A DNA stretch of 64,000 bases, taken from assembly GCA_036768485.1 (NCBI GenBank), contig JAVLUZ010000142.1, positions 12,193,895 through 12,257,894 on the forward strand, read 5' to 3'. The notes beneath the pieces were generated by a model. That model was not told the DNA's origin. It did not search any database and saw only the letters and a list, made by a program, of their open reading frames with translations. This DNA comes from Mermis nigrescens. Taxonomy: Eukaryota > Nematoda > Enoplea > Mermithida > Mermithidae. Positions 35,172-46,779 of the stretch are shown here, one piece after another (position 1 is the stretch's first letter; every line of letters starts with the position of its first letter). The position numbers were made by a program, and so were the translations under genes.

Positions 35172-35739
35172 CTGTGGGCAGCAAGAAAATTCTGGGGGGG
35201 GTGCAAGGTTTTTTGAAGGTCGAAAAATGGCCTTAAAAATGGTGGTATGGCGATAAAAACACCATTTTTCGACGTTTCTCATCGAGCACTATCCATTGGC
35301 ATCAAAAAATTGCGAAAAAAAACGAAAAAAAATTTTCAAAAATTGAATTCTGGGGGGGGGGGTATTTCGATTTCTGGGGGTATTTTGTTTCTGGGGGTGC
35401 ATACCCCCCAAACCCCCACGCCCAGGGGCCAATCCATTTCCACTTGGAAATCCAAGTCCCAAGTTCCAAGTTTCCAAGACTTGGAATTTCCAAGTTTCCA
35501 AGTGTCAGGTCATTTGCTCAAATAGAAGTTCCAAGTCATTAGCATTTTTCAACTTGGAAAAATGTCGTTTTTTCTCCAAGTCTCCAAGTAAATTTCCCAA
35601 GTTTCCAAGTGTCTGTCTTTTTGCTCTTTCCAAGCACTTGGAATTCCCAAGTCGGGCTCGGATAAAAATTTCCAAGTCTAGTTAACATAAATCTGTTCAC
35701 AATGCGCTGCGCGTGAGTTAAGGTACGATAAAAGCAACA

Positions 35740-36183
35740 AGGAGTGTCACACGCGCGTCTCTCGTGAAAACGCTGTTTTTGGTGGAATGTCATTGTGTTT
35801 GCCAACACTGCGCTAAAAATATCGTGCCGAAAACCACCGGACGATAAAACGCGCAAAAAAGTAGCGTTTAAGGCAATTGAGGAAAGAAGAGACGTAATTT
35901 TTGGGCATTTTCTGTAAAATTGACGAATAAAGACAAATAAGCGGCGTGCAAAGGAGTGCAAAGAGAAACGCTATCGCGAGGATTAACGAAATATTCAGAA
36001 AAATCGTGGAGTAAACTTCGTGATGAATTCTGGCAAGATCTGCGGAAAGCTACATTACGGAAGTTCGACAAGAATCATCAAAGTGGATCCGGTATAGAGT
36101 CGTACTCAGAAGTACGTAGAAATAAGCTGAAAACACAAAATACTCTACTATTTAGCCTCCTTGATTTGTTGGAAATTGCATGA
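35740..36183 (+). pseudogene. SANT/Myb-like frame in outer CTTGGAA element, broken
   Basis: From 35956 a 75-codon frame carries SWSKLRDEFWQDLRKAT and HQSGSGIESY. The pattern 'W-xx-LR-xxFxxxLxK ... SGSG' follows a SANT/MADF-like trihelix domain in transposon-encoded and regulatory proteins. The upstream part, homologous to 36886-37040, is broken by stops and frameshifts. Probably the DNA-binding accessory protein of this element family. Dead copy. Confidence 0.6.
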
Positions 36184-36847
36184 TTGTTGGATTTAAAAAA
36201 GTTGTTTTCAGATATTCATCACAATAAATGAGAACAAAGGAGAACTCCATCCAATTCTTACTATGTAGTACAAACATATACATTTATGTACCTACATTAT
36301 ATCTTGCGCGACGCCTGCAAGTCATTGTTGTATGCCTATTTATGCACGATTATCCAATGTATTGCGCGTATGTACTGCAACTTAGCATTATAAGGCTGCA
36401 TATTTAACAGAATCGTATATTTTTTACTTATTTTGAGTAGCATTCTTTAAAATAACGGAACAGTCTTGCTTGACTCGTAGAACAATTTTTTCATTGGGGC
36501 CAATTCATTTCCACTTGGAAATCCAAGTTCCAGGTTTCCAAGACTTGGAATTTCCAAGTTTCCAAGTGTCAGTTCATTTGCTCAAATAAAAATTCCAAGT
36601 CATTAGCATTTTTCGACTTGGAAAAATGTCGTTTTCTCTCCAAGTCTCAAAGTAAATTTTCCAAGTTTCCAAGTGTCTGTCTTTTTTTGCTTTTTCCAAG
36701 CACTTGGAATTTCCATGTCGGGCTCGTTTAAAAATTTCCAAGTCTAATTAACATAAATATGTTCACAATGCGCTGCGCGTGAGGTAAGTACGATAAAAGC
36801 AATGAGGAGTGCCACACGCGCATCTCTGATGAAAAGGCTGTTTTTGG

Positions 36848-37129
36848 TTGAATGTCATTGTGTTTGCAAACACTGCGAGAAAAATGTGCCGAAAACCACC
36901 AAACGATAAAACGCGCGAAAAAATAGCGTTTTTAAAGGCAATCGAGGAAAGAAGAGACGTAATTTTTGGAGCATTTTCTGCGAAATTAACGAATAAAGAC
37001 AAAGCGGCGTGGAAAGAAGTGCAAAGAGGAAAGCTATCGCAAGAATTTACGAAATATTCAGAAAAACAAACGGAATGCCAATATTTTTCAACTTGTAAAA
37101 TTTGCTGCACAATCGCTGACAATCAATAG
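36848..37129 (+). pseudogene. SANT/Myb-like frame in inner CTTGGAA element
   Basis: This copy keeps the N-terminal part that the outer copy has lost: KTREKIAFLKAIEERRDVIF and LTNKDKAAWKEV, the classic first two helices of a Myb/SANT-like (MADF/zeste-type) domain. The frame begins plausibly at the Met of MCRKPPNDK (about 36884) and ends in a stop after a frame change past KYSEK, so the SGSG part is absent. Its likely role was binding the CTTGGAA-rich ends; that is inference. Confidence 0.65.
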
Positions 37130-37319
37130 CCGTTTCATGGAATATCACAACGTCGTGAAATAAATGTCTGACATCGACAAATTTGTGAAAAACGGTGCAA
37201 ACGGTTGCTTTAGAAATACCTATGTAAATATACTTGTCTATTCCTCAATTTCTGCTCTATGAAAATTAATTGTTGGCTGGCAAGCCCGTCTCCTGGATTT
37301 GGCTAAAGGGAGTCCTAAC

Positions 37320-37835
37320 TTAAATTGGTCTATATATAATACAATACAAATACAAATATTTTATTTTCGTCGCACAAAAAAAGAACACAATAAGAAAAGA
37401 AACATTAATATACAATGAAATACAATTATAAATAAACATTCGACATGAATCATCATACAAAATCACATATTCTAAAAGCAAGAAATTATTAATTAAAGTA
37501 CATTTATACGAGATTAGTGCAAAAGACGAAGGTAGGCGCGCAGGCTAAATAAATTATGCACTTAGAACACGCCCCTAGCAAATACCCCGTTAGATCAACT
37601 TTTTCAACTTTTCACGGAGGGAAGCAACACTAGGAGATCTTACAACAGCTTCAGGAGAGAATTCCATACGTGAATCCACCTATTGGATAAATCATACCCA
37701 CGAACATCAAGCCGAAAAGGAGTGCATTCACATTTCATTGAATTTTGAGCACGCGTGTTGTATCTCATATCGGAAATTTCGTCGGGATAGCCTGCAAAAC
37801 CCGCATTTTTTACGTTTTTCAACATGCTCTACCCA
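37320..37835 (-). pseudogene. LINE 3' end (C-terminus and tail)
   Basis: On the minus strand MRYNTRAQNSMKCECTPFRL is followed by RWIHVWNSLLKLL and, past a stop, LLVLLPSV, the 'R-xx-WNSLP-xxVV-xxPS' C-terminus of CR1/Jockey-type LINEs. Beyond it lies an AT-rich 3' UTR and an ATTTGTATTTGTATT tail at 37335-37365, as expected for this LINE group. 5'-truncated insertion. It lies inside the inner CTTGGAA element. Confidence 0.65.
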
Positions 37836-38711
37836 TTACGATAATAAAATTCAAACATTTTTAATTAACTTTTTGTCTCGCTCAAAAGCTACAAAAAGCG
37901 CCATTTTATTGGTCGCGTCAGGCCAAAATTCTAATAAATACTTCACATCCGTGCGAGGGCCGCAATGAAGAGAGTTGCGACAAGGACATGATTTTTTCGT
38001 CTTTATATGCATTATAGTCACCTTTCAATGATTTTTCCAAGCAAAGATGGGCAGTCGCTCCCTCCGTCGTCCTTAAATACGGCCTCGTTAGCTGGTGCGA
38101 TGAAGTTGGGATATTAAAGGTATTGTACTTTTTTCTGTAGTTGAGATGAGTAGCTTGATTATAAACTTAAATACCGAAATTTGAACGGATTAACGTGTTT
38201 TCAAAACTGTTTGAGAATAAGTATCCGAGAACTATTGAAATTTTTTGCACACTGATTTGCTCATCATCAGATGTATCATCCATTTAGAAGATCCCATAAA
38301 CTTACTGACCGCAAAATAATATATATATATATATAACATCGACTGAAACGTGCTTTGGAAAAATTTTTCCAACTGAAAATTGACTGGGAGAAAATAATGC
38401 TTTATCCAAGTAAATTTTCCAAGACTTGGAATCCAAGTCAAAAAATTCAGAAGCAAATGAACCGACCCTTGGAAAAATGCACTTTTACTTGGAAAAACAC
38501 TTGGAAGTCCAAGGCTTGGAACTTGGAAAACTGAGCTGCAAATAAATCACAACTTGGAAAAAGCCGGTTTTCCAAGACTTGGAACTTGGAACTTGGAATT
38601 TCAAGGACTTGGAAAATGACGGAGTAGATAAACTGAGACTTGGAAAATTTCACGTTTTTCCAAGACTTGGAACTTGGGACTTGGGATTCCAAGTGGAAAT
38701 GAATTGGCCCA

Positions 38712-39300
38712 TGATTGTCGTAATTATTATTTTCGTGATTATTATTATTGTTTTTTATCATTATTGATATTGATATTATGAAATCTGAATAATGCAATTC
38801 AAAAGAATTTAAATTTATCGACTTTGCAATATTTGTACTATAGATTTTTAGAAAATTAGTCTTATTTAGAAATTGCTGATAAACTTTTTAAAGAGCAACT
38901 TATGCTGATCTAGTCAATTTTCTGCAACATGCAAGAGAGGACGAATTGCTTTGCAAGCGGCATCTAACACGATCTTGAGATGTGAAAAGCTATTCAGTTA
39001 AATCGGAAATGAAATAATTCTAAATGTTTAGACTGTTTTATAAGATTTTTTGTACGTATATTTAAAGCAGAGGCGGATTTATGGGGAGGGGGCAAAAATG
39101 TTCGGCTGTTTATGTAATTTGCGATGATTTTTGGCCGTTAGTGATCATAATTTCTCAGATTTATCCTTTTTTACTTATTGAATAAATAATTACACTCGCA
39201 TAATGATTTATTTGGATTTTTAAATGTCACAGGTTTATTCCGATAAATTTGAAAAACATAAGATTTATTTATTAATATATTATAATAATTATTGTTATTA
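38712..39300. other. Spacer of outer CTTGGAA element; no gene
   Basis: AT-rich. At 39069 a short CAGAGGCGGATTTATGGGG stretch with TTTTTGGCCGTTAGTGATCA is a fragment of the GGCGGATTT-type repeat family. Confidence 0.5.
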
Positions 39301-39319
39301 CTTTTATTATTATTTATTA

Positions 39320-39385
<66 letters not shown>

Positions 39386-39386
39386 G
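39297..39386. repeat. ATT microsatellite
   Basis: About 75 bases of nearly pure (ATT)n. A poly-asparagine frame on the minus strand is an artefact. Confidence 0.93.
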
Positions 39387-40066
39387 ATTTTTGATTATTC
39401 ACTAACGCCAAATAATACGTATAAGATCGACTTAACGCGCTTGGAAAAATTTTTCCAACTGAAAATCGACTGGGGAAAAATAATGCTATTTTCCAAGTAA
39501 ATTTTCCAAGACTTGGAATCCAAGTCAAAAAATTCAGAAGCAAATGAACCGACACTTGGAAAAATGCGCTTTTACTTGGGAAAAACACTTGGAAATTCCA
39601 AGTCTTGGAACTTGGAAAACCGAGCTGCAAATAAATCACAACTTGGAAAAAAGCCGGTTTTCCAAGACTAGGAATTTGGAACTTGGAATTCCAAGGACTT
39701 GGAAAATGACGGAGCAAATAAACTAGGACTTGGAAATTTTCACGTTTTTCCAAGACTTGGAACTTGGGACTTGGAATTCCAAGTGGAAATGAATTGGCCC
39801 CAGGTGTGGTCACTACAGTCTTTTTATTCTAAGCCTAGCATGCGTTTCCTACATATGCAAGCTTTAAGTGTGGTTCTTATGTATAAATTATTGCTGACAA
39901 AATGCTCCGATTTTTAGTTGACAATATCTCCAACAATCTCAACTTTTGTTGGCAATATTGTCGATAATAATAAAATCTCATGCAGAAAGGTGGTTTTCTA
40001 CCAATTCTGCTAGCGCCTATATTTGGGATTGCTAAACAGTTGTTAGCTGATTCAATTACCAATGGG

Positions 40067-42322
40067 TAGAGCTGCACACTTTGCAAATTTTACTACCCGG
40101 GTACCAGGCTATTTCTTTACCCGGGTACCCGGGTAATTCGGGTACTCGGGTACCCGGGTATACCCGGGTAGGACCTTAGATAGAAGAGAATGCAGTGAAC
40201 ATCGTTTATTTACGGTTGACAGTGAGGTCTAGAGCAAAGTGATATTTAAGCAGTAAAATTATTGAAAAATTAATGCAAGATTAAATAGAATCAAGGCTTT
40301 AATCTGAAGAATTCATATGCATTTAATGAAATTTAAGTCATTTTCATAATTCAAAGCAAAAAATTGTATAGCAGGTTTTGTAACTTCATAGCGTCATTAA
40401 AACATTTGAAGCAGGAAAACACACTGACGAAAAGCAATTTTGAAATTAACTGGAAATGAAAATTTATTCAAAAACAAGTCCAAGTCTATCTGGAGCTGAC
40501 TGCAGAGACGTAATCAGAATTTTGGTTCGGGGGTAAACGTTTTCATGTAGAATTTACGGCCTTTCTATTGACAAACAGTTCGGAATTCATAAGTGGCGCA
40601 AAGTGCCAAGAAATTTAGTCATTTTTTCCACCCTTAACAGTTTGTAGCTCTGTGAATACTAATAATCTGAGAGAGCAGAAAATTACCAAATTTGTACAAA
40701 ATAGTTTTGACAATTCAAGCTTCTAACAAGAAAACTGCGAATTAATAACTTTGACTGAAGATATTTTGAGTGATTCAGGCTTTTAAACGCAATGCTGAAG
40801 CTTTACAGAAAGAAAAAACAGTAGGTGGCGGCGCTATGCGCCGGAAAATTTGTTGTTTTTGCACATTAAACTCAATTTATACCGCTTAAATCATACAAAA
40901 CAGACAAATTAATGCCGGCGCGAAACGCTGGAAATTTTTAGAAATTCCTAACCCTTTTACCTGGCTTGTTCTCCCTAAAATCTCGTTGCACATGTACAAC
41001 GAGATTTTATGGCTGCGGGACGTCTGAGGTGGCGAGCGGGATCCGGGGCAGAGTCCCGGAAAATTTTGTAAAAAAAACATTTTAATGTTAAATAGTAACG
41101 TTAAAATTTTCGCAAAATCGGCCAAATCTCGGTTCGGAAGCAAGCCCAAAAACACTTAAAATTGATGATCTCCCACATTGCACAAAGTGATCTGAAATGC
41201 GCTTTTCGACCTCTGCCGGGTACATAGCGCAGCAAAGGGTCGCTGCCATAAGATATAGAAAGATGTATCCATGAAAATTTTGTTCTTACCGTTTTCAGGC
41301 CCATTTGTAGCCTTCTAATTAACAAAATGCAGCTCATAGATCAAGAAATGCGCAGAAACATAAAAAAATTTGGCCATTCCTTCCAATTGAAATAGGATTA
41401 TGTGTCCTTGTAAAGAAAGATGAACGAAACAAAGAATAGACAAACTGTTACACAAAAGACAAACAAAGCGGAGAATAGACAAACTGGTATACAATCATTT
41501 CCGCTCTTTTACTATCATGCTCAACAAGCATGCGCAGTTTCATTCAACGAACAAATAGTGCATTAAATTACTAAAGTGATGTGAAGTGCTGGATTATTTT
41601 AGCTGATTCAAGCTTTTAAATTTGTTGGATCTATATAGCAATAAATAATAATGACTCAGCGCGGAAAATTTTGAAGTTTTTGCCTTTTTGAACTTAGTTT
41701 TCTGGACATACATTATTGCAACAGAAAAATTAACAATATTTCTGATAAATTTCGGGGGCAGGTACCCCCAATGCCCCCTGGCTACGCCTATGGCTGACTG
41801 CATTTGGAACATCGATAGGCTTTGAACCAGGTCTAACTTAAACAGTTGCGCGCACGATGTGAATAAAAGTTGCAGTTTAAATTCATATAATGGTCGCAGA
41901 AGTGAATGAATTATAAAAAAGCGTCGCTAACAGATAATTTCTTGTTTAAATTTGTTTACAATGAAGAATAAGAAGAATTTCGCACGAATAAAATAATGTA
42001 AATAAAGAGCTGAATAATGGAATATGCCTAGACCGTATGTGCCATACATTGTGATAATAGGAAATATTAACAGACTCGCTTATTTAACATTTTACGGTTG
42101 CTTATATCAAATCATACGTACATTGTGATTCAGTCGCACTTTAGAAGCAATATGTTTATAGGTTTCTAATTCAATTTTTAGCACATTTTGCATAACTGCA
42201 GCGCTGATTTTCCTTTTTATATTAGGGGATTCGGGTACCCGGGTAGTAAAATTATTTTCTACTCGGGTACCCGGTATACTCTGGTACTCGGGTACCCGTT
42301 CGGGTACCCGCGTGCAGCTCTA
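40067..42322. mobile_element. hAT element with GGGTACCC subterminal repeats
   Basis: TAGAGCTGCAC at the left and GTGCAGCTCTA at the right, with a perfect 8-bp duplication CCAATGGG (40059-40066 and 42323-42330). Both subterminal regions (40090-40180 and 42225-42310) are runs of GGGTACCCGG words, each a perfect 8-bp palindrome. No transposase frame survives. A second hAT-derived element is nested at 40503-41792. Removing this element restores the right arm of the large palindrome. Confidence 0.93.
40503..41792 (-). mobile_element. Nested hAT-derived element, GGCGTAGCCAGG family
   Basis: CAGAGACGTAATCAG to CTGGCTACGCCTATG with a perfect 8-bp duplication GCTGACTG (40495-40502 and 41793-41800). 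Minus-strand relative of the 58791-60286 element: shared CAACGAGATTTTA region, TTTTCAGGCCCATTTGTAGC and hairpin words near 40610, 40840 and 40920. Nothing in it looks like a transposase. Confidence 0.92.
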
Positions 42323-42415
42323 CCAATGGGTGACTTTTATAAAACGTTTATCAAACGTGAATCACATGTGCAATAAAGTTTATATAAGAACTGTCACATC
42401 TGTATAGTTGACAAA

Positions 42416-43000
42416 ATGAATAAAATCTGTGAGATCTGTGATAAGCAACTACTTTATAATTTTACTTTAAAATGACACAGATACCTCATACATGGAATAT
42501 CAGAAATGAGGGATGATACATCAGAGTCTGAACAAATGACAGTTGATGATAGTAATGAAGGTAATAACGATGAAAATTCTTCAGAAGTGTCCAAAGACAG
42601 CTCAAATGAGTCTGAAATTGAAACTGGTTGGACTAACCCATTTTGGCGCTTCTTGGTAAAAATCGTGCTTTCAGATTTTGAAAATTTTCTGAATAGTATA
42701 CAAGAACTTCAAACAGAACCATTTTACAGCAGTTTTGTTGATAAAATCCATACACTCTACAATTTTTATGAATCACTCCTAGATGCTCTAAATGAAAGCA
42801 AATTAAGGGAAAATCTAGAAAACACTAATAATTTTTACCGGTATACATTGAAATTCGGAAAAAGGAAGCTGATGAGACAGCTTGGGCCAGTCGAAAATAC
42901 ATGTTCAAAAAATTGATTCATAAAAATGCTGATCTATTTGAGGATGAGCAGATGAAACGAGACCGGATGGTCAAACTAAACGCACTGAGTTGCCTAATAG
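42416..43000 (+). pseudogene. Zinc-finger plus acidic-region frame, broken
   Basis: From ATG at 42416 the frame reads CEIC, twelve positions, then H-x4-H: a C2H2 finger of form C-x2-C-x12-H-x4-H, but the twelfth spacer codon is TGA (42473-42475). It continues in frame with an acidic DDTSESEQMTVDD segment, then a possible helical domain (FWRFLVKIVLSDFENFLNSI) to about 42860, where a frame change leads into KYMFKKLIHKNADLF (42898-). I do not recognise the protein. The shared TGA in both palindrome arms suggests that the source copy already had it. Confidence 0.55.
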
Positions 43001-43434
43001 CCGTAAGTGTAAACGGCACGTGTAGATACTCTATCTACAGGTCCATCAGGGTCCAATCCTGTTTCCGGATAAATTTATCCAACTGAAGGGGTTTGGGGGC
43101 TCGGAAATGGGGTACTCCAATATCTGAAATGTGATGCTACAGTACCGGTCAGAATTAACCCAAAAATATTCGCAAATTTTTGGGGAATGGTTCCCAAATA
43201 TTCGCAGCAAGGTTCGCAGTGGTTCGCAGTTTTATTTGCTATTCGGTATCCCTTTAATGTACACATTTCTTTGTTTGGCTTGTAAATGGGAATGGTCATA
43301 AAACGTGGGCCTGACATACGTACATTGTGTGTACACGTATGGCTTACTGTAGCACTGCAATGTTTATTGCACTGTAACCTCGACAATGGCTTGCTCGGTT
43401 ACGTACATACCACCTCTCAAAGTGCAAAAAAATT

Positions 43435-43671
43435 ATGCACAGGATGGCGCGTGTTATGACTGACTGGAAAACAATTATGACCAAGGACCAATGCAAGCGA
43501 TACATGGAAAATGTTAAGAGAGTTGCGCCAGAAGTTTTAAAGAATAATGGCAGACCAACGTTTTTTAAATTTTGCCCTCGACCAATGCAATTTTCGCATA
43601 TTAAACGTTCCCCATTTGATCATAATTTGCTAACTGCACATTTATATAAACCTTGCCTTATTTTCACCTAA
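43435..43671 (+). pseudogene. Tc1-like transposase C-terminal remnant
   Basis: Residues about 9-45 of this frame (DWKTIMTKDQCKRYMENV, then APEVLKNNGRPTFF) follow the closing segment of Tc1/IS630 DDE transposases, 'W-xx-I-xxxxCxxLVxSMPRR-xxVIxxxGxxTKY'. None of the catalytic DDE part is present. Its position, less than 450 bases inside the left end and reading inward, implies an internal deletion or rearrangement. Confidence 0.5.
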
Positions 43672-43679
43672 AAATGAAA

Positions 43680-45090
43680 CAGAGCACAGAAGTTCTTTTT
43701 GTTCATAGCACTGATAAGCAAGTTTTGTTTTTGAATTCGGACGTTACAAATTAGAATCAAACTTGGATTTGAGTCTTTGATGTTGGTTAATTACCGAATT
43801 TTTGCGCGTTTATTATGCACATTCAGGCTTTTTGGCCGTTTTAGTCGATCAGATTGCTGTAAAAAACGAACTGCTTGGCGCACGATTTTTTAGCATGGCG
43901 CTAATGAAGCCCAGCCAGACCGTGCTAATGGAAATTTGGCCATTAACATGACGTGCTGATGAAAAATTATAAAAAGTCATTGTGAGGTGCTCAAAATTGT
44001 TAAAAAGGGCAAGTTTGGCTCAAAAATCCGAAATTTTGAGGCGCTTCACGCCGGAATAACAAGATACTTTATTTAGTTTTTTTATTGACCTTAAGCAAAC
44101 TTAATGAGAAATTTGTTTGAAAATAAGCCCACGATATATTTTTAGCCTTCATTTAGGACACTTGGAAAAAATCGATGAGTAAATTATAAAAAATAATGCT
44201 TCAGCTATCAAATTCTATGCAAAAAGGTGCATTTTTGCAATGCTTCTTGTATTTTTAGGTGCATTTTTACATTATTTTGCATGTTTTTTCGTTTTTCGTG
44301 TGTGCTAATGGTGCTACTGAAATTTTTTCTTTAGCACAGGTGCTAATGGGGGTTGTGCTACAAAATGCTGGCGGGTGACAGGCTATAGAATATCGGCCAT
44401 CTTTCTCAATAAAAAACAACCAAGTCACAGAAAGCGTGAGGAAATTAAAAAACTTGCCCAAATTGTACGAAAAACGAAGATCTTTTTCATCTGTTTCACC
44501 CATTATTATTAGTTTGTCGTTTGACCAAGATCTTTTTGTGCGCAATTACAATTTTTGAAAAATTTGAATTACCGAATCAGAACTGAATGATGAACGTACA
44601 ACTCGCGTATTGTCAGAAGCGTCCCCTGCACAATGTACATATTCGTAAATTTTTGTGCGTTTTTTATGCATTAAACAGGCTTTGTTAGGATTTTCAAATT
44701 AATTAGTATGGACAGTGTAGAAAAATATCTTGGTTCACTCGACCGGGCATATTATGAGTCAGTCATTTTATTTATTCGACCATTTTTGACGTTCTGACCA
44801 AAAAGCCACTTTTTTCCAAAGCATATTTTTGATTAAATAGTCTGCTTTTAACTGCCCCAAAAAACTATTTTCTTTTTCACTCGTTAAATTTGTACAAAAG
44901 AAATCTTAGCAAAACAATTAAATAATTAACTTATTCAAAACAGCCGTATTATTTTGCATTTTGTTTTGTGGCGAAAGACTGGATCTCAAGTATACCACAT
45001 CCACTTTTATTAATTAATGCACGCGGTACAGTGCACGAAATACCTACCTATGTTGCTTTTGTACAGTACTGAGCTGAGACGGTCGAATTA
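43680..45090. other. Interior of Tc1-like element; no gene
   Basis: Decayed sequence with a GGCGCTTCACGCCGG hairpin word near 44040 and several GTGCTAATGG words at 43900-44350. A minus frame at 44267-44545 is unrecognised. Confidence 0.4.
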
Positions 45091-45382
45091 GTTACTGCGG
45101 AACTAATGGGCATCTGCTTATGTAAATAAATTGTGCATTTGACTGTGGTAGGCACCCGATCACAATACTCTTGGCTTGACCCAGCAGACTACAGTATGCG
45201 TCGTACGTACATATTAAACCTGCATGTTCGCCAGGTATACCCTCAGTGCAATAAAACAAAAATGTGACATGTGTACTCATCATAAAACAGCATCCCAATT
45301 TTTAAGCCTCTGCGAACCTTTGAGAACCGTTCGCAAACCGTTCCCGAACGTCCCTTGTGGGTTAATTCTGGCCGGTACTGTA

Positions 45383-45725
45383 TGTAAATTAGGTCCCATT
45401 GGGCGCTTCTCCGGGATATGGATAAGTTGCCCCTAACCATTTGTCCCCCACACTAATCGCTCCTCCACAACTCGCCCCCATATAGCTCGCCCCCACTCGT
45501 AACTCACCTTCTCACAACTTGCCCTTGGAACTTCAAGCCTTTGTAGAGTTTATGATTGCATCGAAGCGATTGCAGATAAGGGTGACCGAGTCAGGCCGGT
45601 TGATAGTCACCGATTTTATTCAAATTTTCACCAAAGGTAGCACTCACTTGGTAATGAAAAAAACAGAAGAGGAATTTTTATAGTATCGCGCGCTTCGTGA
45701 GATATAGCGCCGTTTATACCTACTG
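45383..45725. other. No gene recognised; pyrimidine-rich stretch
   Basis: At 45430-45540 the plus strand has repeated CxCCCCCAxxACTCGCCC-like phrases (GTCCCCCAC, CGCCCCCATATAGCTCGCCC, CGCCCCCACTCGTAACTCACC), probably a short degenerate repeat of about 18-22 bp. Confidence 0.45.
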
Positions 45726-45733
45726 TATGCCCG

Positions 45734-45972
45734 CACACCTGGGCGTGGGGGGTTTGGGGGGGGGTATGCACCCCCCAGAAACCAAAATACTCCCCCCCAG
45801 AATTCAACTTTTGAAAATTTTTCCGTCTTTTTTCGCAATTTTTTGATGCCAATGGATAGTGCTTGATCAGAAACGTCGAAAAATGGTGTTTTTATCGCCA
45901 TACCACCAAGGCCATTTTTTGACCTTCCAAAAAATCTTGCACCCCCCAGAATTTTCTTGCTGCCCACGTATG
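45734..45972 (-). mobile_element. hAT MITE, GTGGGCAGC family
   Basis: CACACCTGGGCGTGGG to CTGCCCACGTATG with a perfect 8-bp duplication TATGCCCG (45726-45733 and 45973-45980). Confidence 0.93.
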
Positions 45973-45980
45973 TATGCCCG

Positions 45981-46779
45981 TAATCTAAAAATTGACTGCT
46001 CGAACACTTTTAAGATATCTCCTGCAATACTCAACATTTTTTCAAATTTTTTTGTTGAACGTATAAATAAATAACTTATGCAATAAATGCAAAATTATGT
46101 ACGTACATTGCGAATATAGGTGTAACTACGACGGTTACACCGTACAAACAGTATTTGAACATTTTATTATCAACATCGCTGAAGCCAGTCAATTACAGCG
46201 TTTTATCATATTGGATTTTCATGAATTAAATTAAATGAATTAAATTCACATGCGAATCTGATCCTGCGAGCTGCGATTTTTGCAAGTTCGGCGCGATGCG
46301 TGGAATATAAATGAGGCTTAAGTCTCCCTACGACACTGTAGGATATCATATTTGCTGCATTAGACTAAAACACTTGTGTAGTCACTTCAAATTTTTTCGA
46401 AAACCTCAAAGTTTAATGAAACGGAGTATAGTACAGGTTAAATTGATTTGTGAATGGTCAAATATTTGGGATTGAATATATCTTTTGAAAAAAAACCTTT
46501 GAAGAATCTTGCATCCCCCAGAATTTTGGTGCTGCCCACCTATGATCGAAACGGGCCATACGCAGGCAAGACAAAAAACGCAGGAGAAAAAAAGTGTCAC
46601 GGGCAATAAAAATTTCTCTGAAATTTTTTGAATAATTAGCATAAAAAAATTACAGAAAAATTCAAAAAATTGAACTCCGTGGGATTTTTAGCTTCTGGGT
46701 CCGATCAAAACCTCCATAATTGGATTGTAATTGTGATTCCTTTGGGGCTAGTTGAGTGGTAGGGGGCGCGGCGAATTAT
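45981..46779. other. Unassigned, with a truncated MITE end
   Basis: A minus-oriented MITE right portion (CATCCCCCAGAATTTTGG, GCTGCCCACCTATG) lies at 46490-46545 without its other end, and a plus-oriented scrap (AAAAATTGAACTCCGTGGG) at 46655-46700. No gene. Confidence 0.55.

Larger units (their letters stand above)
36497..38711. mobile_element. CTTGGAA-repeat element, inner copy
   Basis: Ends GGGGCCAATTCATTTCC and GGAAATGAATTGGCCC with the same CTTGGAA-rich subterminal blocks as the outer copy. I could not find a matching target duplication, so the pairing of the two left and two right ends is inferred from nesting. It contains a SANT-like frame and a LINE 3' end. Confidence 0.75.
35427..39800. 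mobile_element. CTTGGAA-repeat element, outer copy
   Basis: Inverted ends GGGGCCAATxCATTTCC / GGAAATGAATTGGCCCC. The subterminal 250-370 bases on each side are packed with CTTGGAA/TTCCAAG words and ACTTGGAAATCCAAGT palindromes. It inserted inside a MITE, with 5-6 bases (CCAGG) shared at both junctions. The left half carries a decayed SANT-like frame. A second copy of the same family is nested inside. Confidence 0.8.
35172..39807 (+). mobile_element. hAT MITE (GTGGGCAGC family), opened by another element
   Basis: MITE sequence spans 35172-35426 and its last bases are at 39801-39807. The right flank GTCACTAC matches GTCACT just before the left end (the last two duplicated bases and CATAC of the MITE appear deleted). 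The inverted arm at 34165-34180 preserves the uninterrupted site. The two MITE parts are separated by the CTTGGAA-type element at 35427-39800. Confidence 0.8.
43140..45380. mobile_element. Tc1/mariner-like element, internally rearranged
   Basis: CAGTACCGGTCAGAATTAAC and its inverse GTTAATTCTGGCCGGTACTG form 24-bp-scale inverted ends, each bordered by TA (43138-43139, 45381-45382). The form CAGTxxxGGTCAxAATT is that of Tc1-like ends. Both ends continue with related GGTTCGCA/TGCGAACC words. The interior is mostly decayed AT-rich DNA with one transposase scrap near the left end. Confidence 0.75.

Noticed and set aside
38579..39813. Frames with repeated Trp-Lys-Leu-Gly motifs
   Set aside because: By-products of CTTGGAA repeats in element ends and the ATT microsatellite.
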